Assembly: GCA_028867595.1 (NCBI GenBank) | Contig: JAGWGB010000007.1 | Coordinates: forward strand, 1 to 64,000 | Direction of reading: 5' to 3' | Length of the DNA stretch: 64,000 nucleotides | Origin: Nitrososphaerota archaeon | GTDB taxonomy: Archaea > Thermoproteota > Nitrososphaeria > Nitrososphaerales > Nitrosopumilaceae | Shown: one piece after another, positions 9,061-18,600 of the stretch | How the letters are laid out: every line of letters starts with the position of its first letter | Position numbering within the stretch: position 1 is the first letter of the stretch | Translations under genes and position numbers: made by a program | The notes under the pieces: model-generated | What the model was told of the DNA's origin: nothing | Databases searched by the model: none | Seen by the model: only the letters and a program-made list of their open reading frames with translations

Positions 9061-10075
9061 TTATTTTCATCGAATCATTTCCTTGATGAGCATGTTCTAA
9101 TGCACTTGCAGATTCCGACAGGTCAAATCTATGCGTGATGAGCCTTTTAACGTCAATTTTTCCATCCTCGATTAGCTTAAAGGCAGCATTTGTATCTGCC
9201 TCTGATGCGGCATAACTTGGAATTATAGTGATTTCCTTAGAGTATACTTTGCTAATGTCTATTGAAATCTTTGCATCTTTTGAAGGTACTCCAAAGAGAA
9301 CAACAGTCCCTCCTTTTCTAACCAAGTCTATTGATTGAGAAATTGCACTTGTACTCCCAGTCGCAACTATTGCTAAATCAACACCTCTGTTTTGTGTTTG
9401 TAAGAGAATTTTTTGATATGCCTCTGGATCAGTTGAATGAATCGCAGATGTTATTCCAAACTGATTGGCAAAACCAAGCCTGAAATCGTTTACGTCAAAA
9501 CAAAAAATTTCATTCATGCCAAAAACTTTGCTTAACATTACATGCATCATGCCAGTCGGACCAGCTCCTAGTATTGCAACTGAATCCCCTTTCTTGAATT
9601 TGACCTTATTCCATGCTCTTACACAACATGCAAGCGGTTCTATCATCGACGCCTCTTCAAAGCTTACATGATCTGGCAATTTTATCACGCCTCCATGCGA
9701 CACATTCCATTCTGGAACAAGAAATTCTTCGGCAAGACCACATGGACTCAGATTTGTCTCTGAATATTTTTGGCACATTGTCTCATTTCCATGCGTACAA
9801 AAATGGCACGAATAACAAGGCACATGATGATGAACAAAGACTCTGTCTCCTTTTTTGAATTCTTTTACATCTGTTCCAACTTCTGACACGACCCCTGATG
9901 GCTCATGCCCAAGCCTCATTGATGGCTGGCTGTATTGACCATAAATTTTCTCAAGATCAGAGCCACAAACCCCGCATGCTTTCATTATTACTGTGAGATC
10001 TCCTTTGTCCACCTTGGGCCTCTCAACATTTTTAATCTCAACTATCGATGGTCCCTTTACATACGCAGCTTTCAT
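9032..10075 (-). CDS. Zinc-dependent medium-chain alcohol/threonine dehydrogenase
   Basis: CGVCGSDLEK, GHEPSGVVSEVG, structural-zinc CYSCHFCTHGNETMC, GAGPTGMM. Confidence 0.88.
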   Translation of the reverse strand: MKAAYVKGPSIVEIKNVERPKVDKGDLTVIMKACGVCGSDLEKIYGQYSQPSMRLGHEPSGVVSEVGTDVKEFKKGDRVFVHHHVPCYSCHFCTHGNETMCQKYSETNLSPCGLAEEFLVPEWNVSHGGVIKLPDHVSFEEASMIEPLACCVRAWNKVKFKKGDSVAILGAGPTGMMHVMLSKVFGMNEIFCFDVNDFRLGFANQFGITSAIHSTDPEAYQKILLQTQNRGVDLAIVATGSTSAISQSIDLVRKGGTVVLFGVPSKDAKISIDISKVYSKEITIIPSYAASEADTNAAFKLIEDGKIDVKRLITHRFDLSESASALEHAHQGNDSMKIIVTNSERLN

Positions 10076-10278
10076 GCTGTATTTCAGGTGCCATTGATTC
10101 CTATTTGTATTCTCTGGTTTAGCGTACGTAATTATTTGAATAATTTTTAAAAGTTGATCTATTTTATCATTAATTTAAGATCTATTGCCAAAAAACACTA
10201 ATGACAGATTAAAAAACAGAAAAAACCTGGTGATTCCAACCTTTAGATGTTAGATGGCAATTAAATTAGGCTTTTTTT

Positions 10279-10836
10279 GTGACAGTAATCAATATGGATT
10301 TGTGGCATGATATTGAAACAGGTCCAAAAGTACCGGCGATTCTAAACGTCATAGTGGAAATACCAAAAGGTTCACAGAACAAATACGAATATGATAAAAA
10401 GAATAACATAATCAAACTAGATCGTGTCCTTTTTTCACCTCTGTACTATCCAGGGGACTATGGCATCATACCGCAAACCTATGCTGAAGACGGTGATCCA
10501 TTAGATGCACTAGTTCTAGTCACAAATCCTACTTTTCCAGGGGTTCTCATCGAGGCAAGACCTATTGGTTTGCTGAGAATGAGGGACTCGAATCAAATGG
10601 ATAGTAAAATTCTCTGCGTAGCAAAAGGTGATCCTAGATATGCAGGCCTCAAAGACATCACTGATCTAGAAAAACATCATCTAAAGGAGATTGCTCACTT
10701 CTTTCAGGTATACAAACAGCTTGAGGGAAAGAAAGTTGAGATTGTTGGGTGGAAAAACGCCGCAAGTGCAAAAAAAGTCGTACTTCACTCTATAAAATAT
10801 TATCAAAAGAATTTCAAAAAGTCATTTTTAATATAG
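10279..10836 (+). CDS. ppa: Inorganic pyrophosphatase
   Basis: EIPKGSQNKYEYDKK, YPGDYGIIPQTYAEDGDPLDALVL. Confidence 0.95.
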   Translation: MTVINMDLWHDIETGPKVPAILNVIVEIPKGSQNKYEYDKKNNIIKLDRVLFSPLYYPGDYGIIPQTYAEDGDPLDALVLVTNPTFPGVLIEARPIGLLRMRDSNQMDSKILCVAKGDPRYAGLKDITDLEKHHLKEIAHFFQVYKQLEGKKVEIVGWKNAASAKKVVLHSIKYYQKNFKKSFLI

Positions 10837-10886
10837 ATTGTTTTTGATACCAAATAGTCTTAAACCTCTCATGCATAAATAATGAT

Positions 10887-11345
10887 ATGAAAGAAGGAGA
10901 TATTGCACCTGATTTTGAACTCACAGCAAATGACGGCACGACTGTGAGATTAGGCTCTTTTAAAGGTCAAAAAAAAGTGGTTCTGTGTTTTTATCCAAAA
11001 AACCACCTGTTTGCATGTCCTTCCAAGAAAATATTTCAGATGGCAGAGGCTACCATAAAGGCGTATCCTAAGATTGTTGAACAAAACGCAGAGCTTTTTG
11101 CGATATCAATAGATACTGTTGAAGATCAAAAGAAATTTGTCGACGAATACAAGATCCCATATCTGCATCTAAGTGATACCGGAAAATCTACCTGTAAGGT
11201 CTATGCTGGCCTTAATATGGCAGGACTTGCAAAAAGGTCGACCTTTATCATAGATAATGACGGGAAAATTGCCAAGATATTTCGAGATGTTGATGTTAAA
11301 TCACATGGAGAAGAAATCATCCAGACCTTGCAATCTATAACCTGA
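10887..11345 (+). CDS. Peroxiredoxin (AhpC/TSA-Bcp type)
   Basis: GDIAPDFELTANDGTTVRLGSFKGQKKVVLCFYPK ... CPSKK. Confidence 0.85.
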   Translation: MKEGDIAPDFELTANDGTTVRLGSFKGQKKVVLCFYPKNHLFACPSKKIFQMAEATIKAYPKIVEQNAELFAISIDTVEDQKKFVDEYKIPYLHLSDTGKSTCKVYAGLNMAGLAKRSTFIIDNDGKIAKIFRDVDVKSHGEEIIQTLQSIT

Positions 11346-11396
11346 GTTTTTCTTGTTTTCAATAAATTTTTAAAGATCTGAAATCAGAATGGATTC

Positions 11397-11948
11397 GTGA
11401 TAGACCTTGTTGCAAAAAAACTATTCCTTACCAGAGGTAAGGGCGTGCATCAGGACAGGTTGACAAGTTTTGAATATGCATTACGTGATGCCGGCATTGC
11501 TGGAACCAATATTGTTCTAATTTCAAGCATATTTCCACCAGGCGCTAAACTAATTTCAAAAGCAGAAGGGCTCAAATTGATAAGACCTGGCAGCATCCAG
11601 TTTGTAATTTACGCCCGAAATGATACAAATGAACCGCATCGGCTTCTTGCCTCCTCTGTAGGAATTGCAGAACCAAAAGACAAAACAAAATATGGTTATC
11701 TATCAGAATATCATTCATTTGGAGAGACAGAAAAAGAGGCAGGTGAGTATGCTGAGGATATAGCAGCACAAATGCTTGCTTCATCACTTGGAATCGAATT
11801 TGATGTAAACAAGAGCTGGGATGAAAAGAAACAACAGTGGAAAATATCTAATCAGATATACAAAACAAGAAACATCACTCAGAGCGCTGTCGGAGATCCA
11901 CAGGGTAGGTGGACAACTGTCTTTGCAGCTGCTGTTCTGATACTTTGA
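11397..11948 (+). CDS. pdaD: Pyruvoyl-dependent arginine decarboxylase
   Basis: NIVLISSIFPPGAKLI self-cleavage region, YARNDTNEPHRLLASSVGIA, EYHSFGETEKEAGEYAE. Confidence 0.88.
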   Translation: MIDLVAKKLFLTRGKGVHQDRLTSFEYALRDAGIAGTNIVLISSIFPPGAKLISKAEGLKLIRPGSIQFVIYARNDTNEPHRLLASSVGIAEPKDKTKYGYLSEYHSFGETEKEAGEYAEDIAAQMLASSLGIEFDVNKSWDEKKQQWKISNQIYKTRNITQSAVGDPQGRWTTVFAAAVLIL

Positions 11949-13130
11949 TTATCTTCTTCTCATGAATAGGTAGATTGCTCCGCCGCCTGCAACAACAATT
12001 CCTATTATCACATATGTTGAATAATCTGAATTACTTGTTGGCGGTGAATTGGTCGTCGTATTTGAATTTGTTGGCTGTGAAATAGACTGTGGTGGTGTTA
12101 AACCAAATGTGATTGCCAAGTCATTGCTTGTCGCAGTTGTCGTTGTACCAAAAATGTAAATCCCGGTAATTTGTTGTCCCGAATCTGGGCTGAAAACCCA
12201 ACCCGACTTGGTAAGATCTGTCGGTATGCCTTGGCTATTTGTAGGAACTAAATTTCCACCATGATTTGTTACATAAGTATTATTGTTTGATATGACTGAA
12301 ACTTGAAAGAGAGAGTTTAGGGGGAAAAAACCACCGCTGAAATAAGATGATCTGTTTAACTGGTTGACTCCAAAGAAATCAAGGGGCCTAATTGTAGTTA
12401 CCTGACCTTTAATTGGTGTGTGGGTTGATACCTGTAATTGGTATAGAGATTGGTTGTTTGCAGTCGGTGTAATTGCAAATGTAACGGTAGAATTGGCAGA
12501 ATCCGCCATCTTTCTTGCCACATCATAAAAACCTCCTGCATCTCGTATCTGTGAGGGTAGGAGGATTGATGTCAATTGATCAAATAGGTATGATGACTTG
12601 AGCTGCGGTGCTGTATACACAACAGATATTGTTCTATTTCCTACTAGTGAACCTGAGGTTCCAAGTGCATTGCTAAACACACCCTTTGGTTGCACGTATA
12701 CCGACCAAAATGATGCATTTAACAAAAATGATTTATTGGTATCATTGATCAAAGTATCGGTCACTGCACGCGCTGTAGTTTGTATCTTTGTAATGTTGTA
12801 AGATTCTATTAGTGAAGGATTGTAGATTGTAAAAACAATACACGTTTGATCGTTAACTCCTTCTATACATGAGTTTGCGTTGGTTATTGCAACTGAAGTA
12901 ACATTTGCAGCATTAGCAATCTTCTGATCTAGTGTAGTAGGAACCCTCATCTCCAGAGGACTGGTAGTACTTAATGTGATGAATGCTGTAGTTTGATTTT
13001 GTATCTTCTCATCGACTAAAACTTGAGCAGTTTCACGGTATGTAGCAAGTTGAGGTTGTTGCGCATATGCGCCTGCAAATGTACTCAATAAAACCGTGCT
13101 CAGCAAAAAAACTATTGTAAGTGATCTCAT
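11949..13130 (-). CDS. Secreted/cell-surface protein with signal peptide and C-terminal TM anchor
   Basis: N-terminal hydrophobic signal, Ser/Thr/Asn-rich stalk, YVIIGIVVAGGGAIYLFMRRR tail. Confidence 0.65.
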   Translation of the reverse strand: MRSLTIVFLLSTVLLSTFAGAYAQQPQLATYRETAQVLVDEKIQNQTTAFITLSTTSPLEMRVPTTLDQKIANAANVTSVAITNANSCIEGVNDQTCIVFTIYNPSLIESYNITKIQTTARAVTDTLINDTNKSFLLNASFWSVYVQPKGVFSNALGTSGSLVGNRTISVVYTAPQLKSSYLFDQLTSILLPSQIRDAGGFYDVARKMADSANSTVTFAITPTANNQSLYQLQVSTHTPIKGQVTTIRPLDFFGVNQLNRSSYFSGGFFPLNSLFQVSVISNNNTYVTNHGGNLVPTNSQGIPTDLTKSGWVFSPDSGQQITGIYIFGTTTTATSNDLAITFGLTPPQSISQPTNSNTTTNSPPTSNSDYSTYVIIGIVVAGGGAIYLFMRRR

Positions 13131-13163
13131 TTAATGCCATTTTTTGGGCCCGAATTATTAAGT

Positions 13164-13319
13164 CTACCCACCCAACTTCTCTATCTTTACTGCAAATCTT
13201 TGAAATGGTTCTTCCTTGAAATGTTCTCGGCATACTAACATAGTTTCTTGAGGATCTGGACCACAATCATACGTGATCAAGTATTCTGGCTCTTTATTGC
13301 AACATCGGGGATATTTCAC
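13164..13319 (-). CDS. Small (51 aa) zinc-knuckle protein, missing from ORF track
   Basis: GTG-initiated MKYPRCCNKEPEYLITYDCGPDPQETMLVCREHFKEEPFQRFAVKIEKLGG, TAG stop at 13164-13166; CC..C..CxxH pattern. Confidence 0.55.
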   Translation of the reverse strand: MKYPRCCNKEPEYLITYDCGPDPQETMLVCREHFKEEPFQRFAVKIEKLGG

Positions 13320-13404
13320 TTGCCAGTTACTTCGTGATGTAAAATAAAATAGTTTTAGATCTGTTCCACATGGTTTAAATTATAACAAATCATCATGATT
13401 ACTG

Positions 13405-13480
13405 ACATCGGTTCAAACCGTAGGGGAACATGCCTGGCAGCTGAGGGCGCTTGGCTGCCAGGCGATTTAATTTATCACTT
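13405..13480 (+). ncRNA. Candidate structured RNA (two hairpins then T-run)
   Basis: TATA-like TTTAAATTATA at ~13375-13385; CGGT-TCAA-ACCG hairpin 409-420; 10-bp GCCTGGCAGC/GCTGCCAGGC stem 13432-13441/13454-13463; CTTTTT at 13478-13483. Confidence 0.4.
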
Positions 13481-15239
13481 TTTCAAGTCTTCGTGTTTGA
13501 TTTTTGATATAGTCAAATCCTCCCTGCCAGAACTTTTCAGATGTTATGTCTATTCCGTATTCTTCAAGTAATTCTTCAGGTTTTTTTGCCCCTCCTGCAG
13601 AGAGTATCTTCATATACGTGGGTGCAAACGTTTTTCCTTCCTTTTTGTATCGTTGGAATAGGGATAATGAAAGAAGATTGCCAAAAGAGTATGAATAACA
13701 GTAAAAGGGGGAATGGAAAAAGTGTGGAATGCATGTCCATTCAACTGCAAAATCTGGAGATATTGTAAGCGATGCTCCAAACTGTTCCTTTAATGTTTTC
13801 ATGTATTCATCAGATATGTCTTGTACTGTTGCGCTTTCGCCTATTTTTTGATGTGCATTCATCTCAAAAACTGTAAAATAAGCTTGCCTGCCAACAGTCG
13901 CATAAAGATCATCTATGTGTTCTACCAAAATGGATTGCTGTTCCTTTTCAGATACTTGATTTAAAATTCTATCAAACAATAACATTTCAGAAAAAGTAGA
14001 TGCAGTCTCAGCCAACGGTAATGGCGCTTCTTGTATGAAGATGGATTTATCAGACGCTGCAATGCTGTGTATCGCATGTCCTAATTCATGAGCCATGGTA
14101 AAGACATCATTAGTTCTACCTTTGAAATTTAACAAAACAAAGGGGGTTATCTTTGGTGTTATGGTACTACAAAAAGCACCGCTTCTCTTCCCAATTCTTA
14201 TCTGTGAATCCACATGATTTTCTACAAATACCTTTCTTGCAAATTCTCCAAGTGTGGGACTGAAATTATTAAGAGTCTCTAGTACTAATTTGACTGCTTT
14301 ATCATATGCATATCTTTTTTCCTCTTTTTTCTGAATTGGAGAATACAGATCATATCTTCTCAATTTCTTCATTTTTAGAAGACGCGCTTTTAACAAGAAA
14401 AACTTTCTAAATATGTCTGAATTATCTCTGCATACTGAAATAAGCGATTCCACCGTCTTGTCATTTACATCATTTCCTATGTTTCTAACGGATATGGGAG
14501 ATGCGTATCCACGAATCTGAATGCACTCATCTTTCCAATTTAAAACAATATTTTGATATATCTCTCCAAGAACCCCTTTGTTTTTGTCAAACTGTGATAA
14601 CAAAGATTTGTATGCGATCTCTCTTGTTTTTGCATTAGGACTTCTTACAAGCTGGGTGAGTTCCTCTCGTGTATAGGTTCTTGTCTTGCCGTTAAGTTTC
14701 ACGGTGAATTGAAATGCATTAGTGATTTTATCATACAATTTCACAAGCGCTGAATGGCCCGTTACATCTAGCGTGTTTATTATCCTCTCTTCTGGCTCTG
14801 ATAAAGAGTATTTTGCCAATGTCCTTTTGTGCTTGAGAAACTCCTGCAACTCTCCTGCATTTTGCATAAGTCTATGAGCGTTTCTTTCATCAAGTTGTTT
14901 TTTCCACCATTGATCAAAAAATAGTGTCTTGTTATCGATATCTGCCCCAAATTTTCTCATTCTTGTTAGAAGAGATGTAATCTTGTCCGACTGGGTATCT
15001 GATGAATATTCTAAAGATGCATATCCAGAAACAATACTGAATTTCTCAATTATCTCTTCAAGAGAATGGAGCATTGAAAAGAATTTTTTTTCTGAAATAT
15101 TGGGTGAAAGGCCACTCTTATTTTTCTCAAATGCGTTTACTTTGGACTCTATTTCTTGAAGTTTTCTCTTAAACGAAGGAGAATATGGGTCAGTGACAAG
15201 CTCATTTAGGTTCCATTTGCCTTGTTTGAAAGCTCGCAT
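13467..15239 (-). CDS. pepF: Oligoendopeptidase F-like M3 metallopeptidase
   Basis: HELGHAIHS zinc motif, M3 architecture. Confidence 0.9.
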   Translation of the reverse strand: MRAFKQGKWNLNELVTDPYSPSFKRKLQEIESKVNAFEKNKSGLSPNISEKKFFSMLHSLEEIIEKFSIVSGYASLEYSSDTQSDKITSLLTRMRKFGADIDNKTLFFDQWWKKQLDERNAHRLMQNAGELQEFLKHKRTLAKYSLSEPEERIINTLDVTGHSALVKLYDKITNAFQFTVKLNGKTRTYTREELTQLVRSPNAKTREIAYKSLLSQFDKNKGVLGEIYQNIVLNWKDECIQIRGYASPISVRNIGNDVNDKTVESLISVCRDNSDIFRKFFLLKARLLKMKKLRRYDLYSPIQKKEEKRYAYDKAVKLVLETLNNFSPTLGEFARKVFVENHVDSQIRIGKRSGAFCSTITPKITPFVLLNFKGRTNDVFTMAHELGHAIHSIAASDKSIFIQEAPLPLAETASTFSEMLLFDRILNQVSEKEQQSILVEHIDDLYATVGRQAYFTVFEMNAHQKIGESATVQDISDEYMKTLKEQFGASLTISPDFAVEWTCIPHFFHSPFYCYSYSFGNLLSLSLFQRYKKEGKTFAPTYMKILSAGGAKKPEELLEEYGIDITSEKFWQGGFDYIKNQTRRLEKVIN

Positions 15240-15399
15240 TCATTTCGAGTTCTTGATTCTTATTAAAATACTATGTGTCATAACCTGACAAAATGATTAC
15301 AACATCATAATTTTTATCGAATCTGCCTTCTGCAATTTTTGATTAACCTGTTATCAAAAGTGCAAATTGTACGCGTCTCTTATATAGCAAAATCACAAT

Positions 15400-15531
15400 A
15401 TGGAATTAATGAGCATGACTGCATGGAAATGTTACCGCTGCAATTTGGTTTTCAAAGAAAAACCACATGTAGACATGCATAACGAAGTCTCACATCATAG
15501 TGCAATTGAAGTCAAGTTGGCCAGTTCTTGA
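15400..15531 (+). CDS. 43-aa C2H2 zinc-finger protein, missing from ORF track
   Basis: MELMSMTAWKCYRCNLVFKEKPHVDMHNEVSHHSAIEVKLASS; exact CX2CX12HX4H. Confidence 0.6.
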   Translation: MELMSMTAWKCYRCNLVFKEKPHVDMHNEVSHHSAIEVKLASS

Positions 15532-15647
15532 ATTCTTTTTGAATTGGACTTGAAAATTTGTTGTATGTTATTGTATGAATATTGTATCTCAACAAGAATG
15601 CGTTTCGTTGAACGAAAGAAAAGTAATAAAAATGAAAAATAGGAGAT

Positions 15648-16238
15648 CTAGAGTTTTAGAAATCCTCTAGTCTTTGAGGTGAATACGACGACACTAACTA
15701 TTGCGAATACAAGAACTAGTGACGCTACTGGACCAAATTCTGGAACTGTCTGATTTCCTGACATTGTCATGTTACCTGACATTGTCGTATTTCCTGACAT
15801 TCCGGTGCTACCGCTACTTGATTGGCTAGCTGCTGCTCCTACTACTACTTCTCCCGTCATCCATGGATGAACTTGGCAAAAGTAGTCGTATGTACCTGCA
15901 GTGTTGAAAGCAGGACTTGTGTAAGACTTACCTGCTGCAATCAAACTACTGTCAAAGACAGTACCTGTTTGATTGTCTGCTGGTTTACCGCTTGTTGCAG
16001 TGTGACCAACAGTGTCAGAGTTTGTCCATGTAACAGTGTCCCCAACATTGACGTTAACATCTTGTGGGTTGAAGCAGTTTGTGTCAGAGCATTCACCTTT
16101 TGTGTTTGCTGCACCGCTGCTAATTGTTACCGGAACACTCGCTGCATAAGCTGGTTGAGCTACTGCAATGATAGCAACTAGAGCCAAAACGCCAAATAGT
16201 GCACCTATTTGTTTTGACTTCATCGGATTGTTTGACAA
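15648..16238 (-). CDS. Secreted plastocyanin-like blue copper protein with PEFG-CTERM sorting signal
   Basis: CFNPQDVNVNVGDTVTWTNSDTVGHTATSG ... CQVHPWMTG; C-terminal VPEFGPVASLVLVFAIVSVVVF. Confidence 0.88.
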   Translation of the reverse strand: MSNNPMKSKQIGALFGVLALVAIIAVAQPAYAASVPVTISSGAANTKGECSDTNCFNPQDVNVNVGDTVTWTNSDTVGHTATSGKPADNQTGTVFDSSLIAAGKSYTSPAFNTAGTYDYFCQVHPWMTGEVVVGAAASQSSSGSTGMSGNTTMSGNMTMSGNQTVPEFGPVASLVLVFAIVSVVVFTSKTRGFLKL

Positions 16239-16293
16239 ATCGGGGCATTATAAAGGCTATCGTTTTTCACATGTTTGTACTTACAAAAAGGAA

Positions 16294-16503
16294 TTAAAAT
16301 CTGTCATATCTGGCCCTTTCAACATCGCGTTCATCTTTTGTGGCCTTTTTCCATTCTTTGTAATGTTCTTTGCATAGGACTGTCTTCTTTCCGCCTGATA
16401 CACTCAAGCCAGTGCCTTCCACCTTGGATGTAGTCAAAGAACGAACCCCGTCTTTATCGCAACCTATGACATTGCATTTTGCACCCTTTGCTATGATGCC
16501 CAT
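16294..16503 (-). CDS. Small conserved zinc-knuckle protein
   Basis: CNVIGC ... VLCKEHYKEWKKA. Confidence 0.6.
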   Translation of the reverse strand: MGIIAKGAKCNVIGCDKDGVRSLTTSKVEGTGLSVSGGKKTVLCKEHYKEWKKATKDERDVERARYDRF

Positions 16504-16591
16504 GCAAGCCCTTCAACTTCATATTATTTGAGCATTTTTAGTCCTTTGAAGCATAAACGCTTTAATCTTAAAGAACGATTGAGAGTAAAAG

Positions 16592-17170
16592 ATGCTTAAC
16601 AAATTTCGAGAGAGTCTAAAACCAACTTTGCAGAATATGGGGAAAGCATTTGCATCCACCGGGCTCTCTGCAAACTTTTGGACATCTGTTGGCCTGGGGT
16701 TTGCTTTTGCATCTGCAATAGTTTACGGAATACATCTACAATATTCTTTTGTAATTGGTGGAGTTCTTTTGTTGATATCTGGATTTTTTGATATAGTGGA
16801 TGGTCAAGTAGCTCGAGTTACTGGCAAGACATCTAAAAAAGGAGCTTTTCTTGATTCTGTCTTTGATAAGATTGCAGAAGTGGCGATATTTCTTGGTATA
16901 CTGATTGGTAATTATTCTCAAGGCTATGTTGTTCTTTTGGCAATAACTCTGTCATTACTTGTAAGCTATACACGTGCACGAGCAGAATCTCTGGGTGTTC
17001 AACTACAAGGAATTGGAATAGGTGAACGAGCTGAACGATTGCTTGTCATAGCAATAATAGGTATGGCGGGGGCAACATTTCTTAATTATGCTGTAATAAT
17101 AGTGATAATCATTGCAGGGATAACGCTGATTCAAAGAATAATTGCTACTTCAAAAAAGATAAACGATTAG
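16592..17170 (+). CDS. CDP-alcohol phosphatidyltransferase (archaetidylinositol-phosphate-synthase-like)
   Basis: DGQVARVTGKTSKKGAFLDSVFD matches DGxxAR-x8-GxxxDxxxD. Confidence 0.88.
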   Translation: MLNKFRESLKPTLQNMGKAFASTGLSANFWTSVGLGFAFASAIVYGIHLQYSFVIGGVLLLISGFFDIVDGQVARVTGKTSKKGAFLDSVFDKIAEVAIFLGILIGNYSQGYVVLLAITLSLLVSYTRARAESLGVQLQGIGIGERAERLLVIAIIGMAGATFLNYAVIIVIIIAGITLIQRIIATSKKIND

Positions 17171-17454
17171 CGAAGTCTACCCGTTTGACGTCTAGAGTCT
17201 GCTGATCTAATCTTTAATATTCCAAAGTGAATTGCGCATGATATGCAATAATACTTTAACACGGTAGGTGCTGCAATATAGGCTCCTTGTGCTCTGAGTT
17301 CTTTTGCCAAGCTATGTTCTACCAAATTTAGTCTTGATGTAACTTTTTTTGCCTTGTCGCGCGGTACCGTGGCACCACAGTTAGTGCATTGTATACGATC
17401 TGATGATCCCTTGCCGCCTTTCTTTCTGCCTCTGCTTGCGCGTTTTAATGGCAT
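17167..17454 (-). CDS. rps26e: 30S ribosomal protein S26e (start MPLKRASRGR; ORF track extends to 17499)
   Basis: KRASRGRKKGGKGSSDRIQCTNCGATVPRDKAKK ... YYCISCAIH. Confidence 0.9.
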   Translation of the reverse strand: MPLKRASRGRKKGGKGSSDRIQCTNCGATVPRDKAKKVTSRLNLVEHSLAKELRAQGAYIAAPTVLKYYCISCAIHFGILKIRSADSRRQTGRLR

Positions 17455-17693
17455 GAAATATCTGTAATCTGCCTCTAAATAAACGCATTTGAGAGCCACT
17501 TTTTGCTATGGGTGTTATCTCAAGAAATTTAAGATACGTGGAAGATCCAACTATGTATGCGGGGCCTATGCCACGTGTGTCTTAGTTCTAACGTCGAGGT
17601 AGTAATAGATAAACGTCAAATAATCTGCCATACATGTCTCCAAAAACAGAAGCAGAAGAAAGACTAAATGGAAAAGATATTGGGGTATAATCG

Positions 17694-18569
17694 TTGAAGC
17701 TAGGGATACTATCTCATTGTACAGTGGATGAGATTTTGCGAGACGGTCAAGTCGTAGAAACCCCGGGGGGACCAGCTGCTTATTGTGGAATAACAGCAAA
17801 AAATATGAAATTTGATGTTGCATTGCACACTAAGGTTGGACCTGATTTCAAATATGTTCATGATCTTGAAAACAAAGGACTGTTTTTCCCTCAGAACTCG
17901 TATTCAAATAAACCAACTACACGTTTTTTACTAAAAATTCTTGGTACCGACCGAGAGTTATATCTTAAAGCAAGATGTGATCCTGTAGAATTTGGTAATT
18001 CTGATGTAGATGGTTTTATAGTAAGTCCTGTCTTTGACGAGGTGTCTGAAGAAATACTTGATCAAATAAGAGAAGATTCTAATTTTCTATTGCTTGACCC
18101 TCAGGGCTATCTTAGACGTACTGATAATGATGGCAAAATATATCTTGAAAAAACATTACTTGATATGTCAAAAGTTACTGCAATCAAAACAGATCCCGAA
18201 GAAGCTTTTCATCTTACAGGTTTGAGAGACAAGGAAGCAATGATTGCATTGCAAAAAAAGGGAGTAAAACATGTCCTTTATACAAACAAACAAGACATTA
18301 CAATGCTAATCAAAGATCGATTGTATTATTTACAAATACCAAATATGAAAATTGGAGACACAACTGGCGTGGGAGATATATTTTGTGCCGCATTTGCATG
18401 TTCGTATCTTAAAGAAAAAGATTCTCTATGGGCCATATGTTTTGCAGTAGGTGCAGCACAAGCAGCGTTGGAAACAAAAGCTACGGGTTTGTCAAAGATA
18501 CCTAATTCAGGATCCATACAACAAAATGCTGCCTATTTGTACAACCTCGTAAAATTCTCGCAAGTTTAG
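17694..18569 (+). CDS. PfkB-family carbohydrate kinase
   Basis: TPGGPAAYCG, C-terminal DTTGVGDIFCAAFACSYL. Confidence 0.85.
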   Translation: MKLGILSHCTVDEILRDGQVVETPGGPAAYCGITAKNMKFDVALHTKVGPDFKYVHDLENKGLFFPQNSYSNKPTTRFLLKILGTDRELYLKARCDPVEFGNSDVDGFIVSPVFDEVSEEILDQIREDSNFLLLDPQGYLRRTDNDGKIYLEKTLLDMSKVTAIKTDPEEAFHLTGLRDKEAMIALQKKGVKHVLYTNKQDITMLIKDRLYYLQIPNMKIGDTTGVGDIFCAAFACSYLKEKDSLWAICFAVGAAQAALETKATGLSKIPNSGSIQQNAAYLYNLVKFSQV

Positions 18570-18600
18570 GCTTTTATTGCACGAAAGTTGAATCTCATAC

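Noticed and set aside
13033-13266. 77-aa minus-strand ORF between the surface protein and pepF
   Set aside because: Overlaps the signal peptide of 11949-13130; a Cys/His-rich frame (13164-13319) explains the region better.
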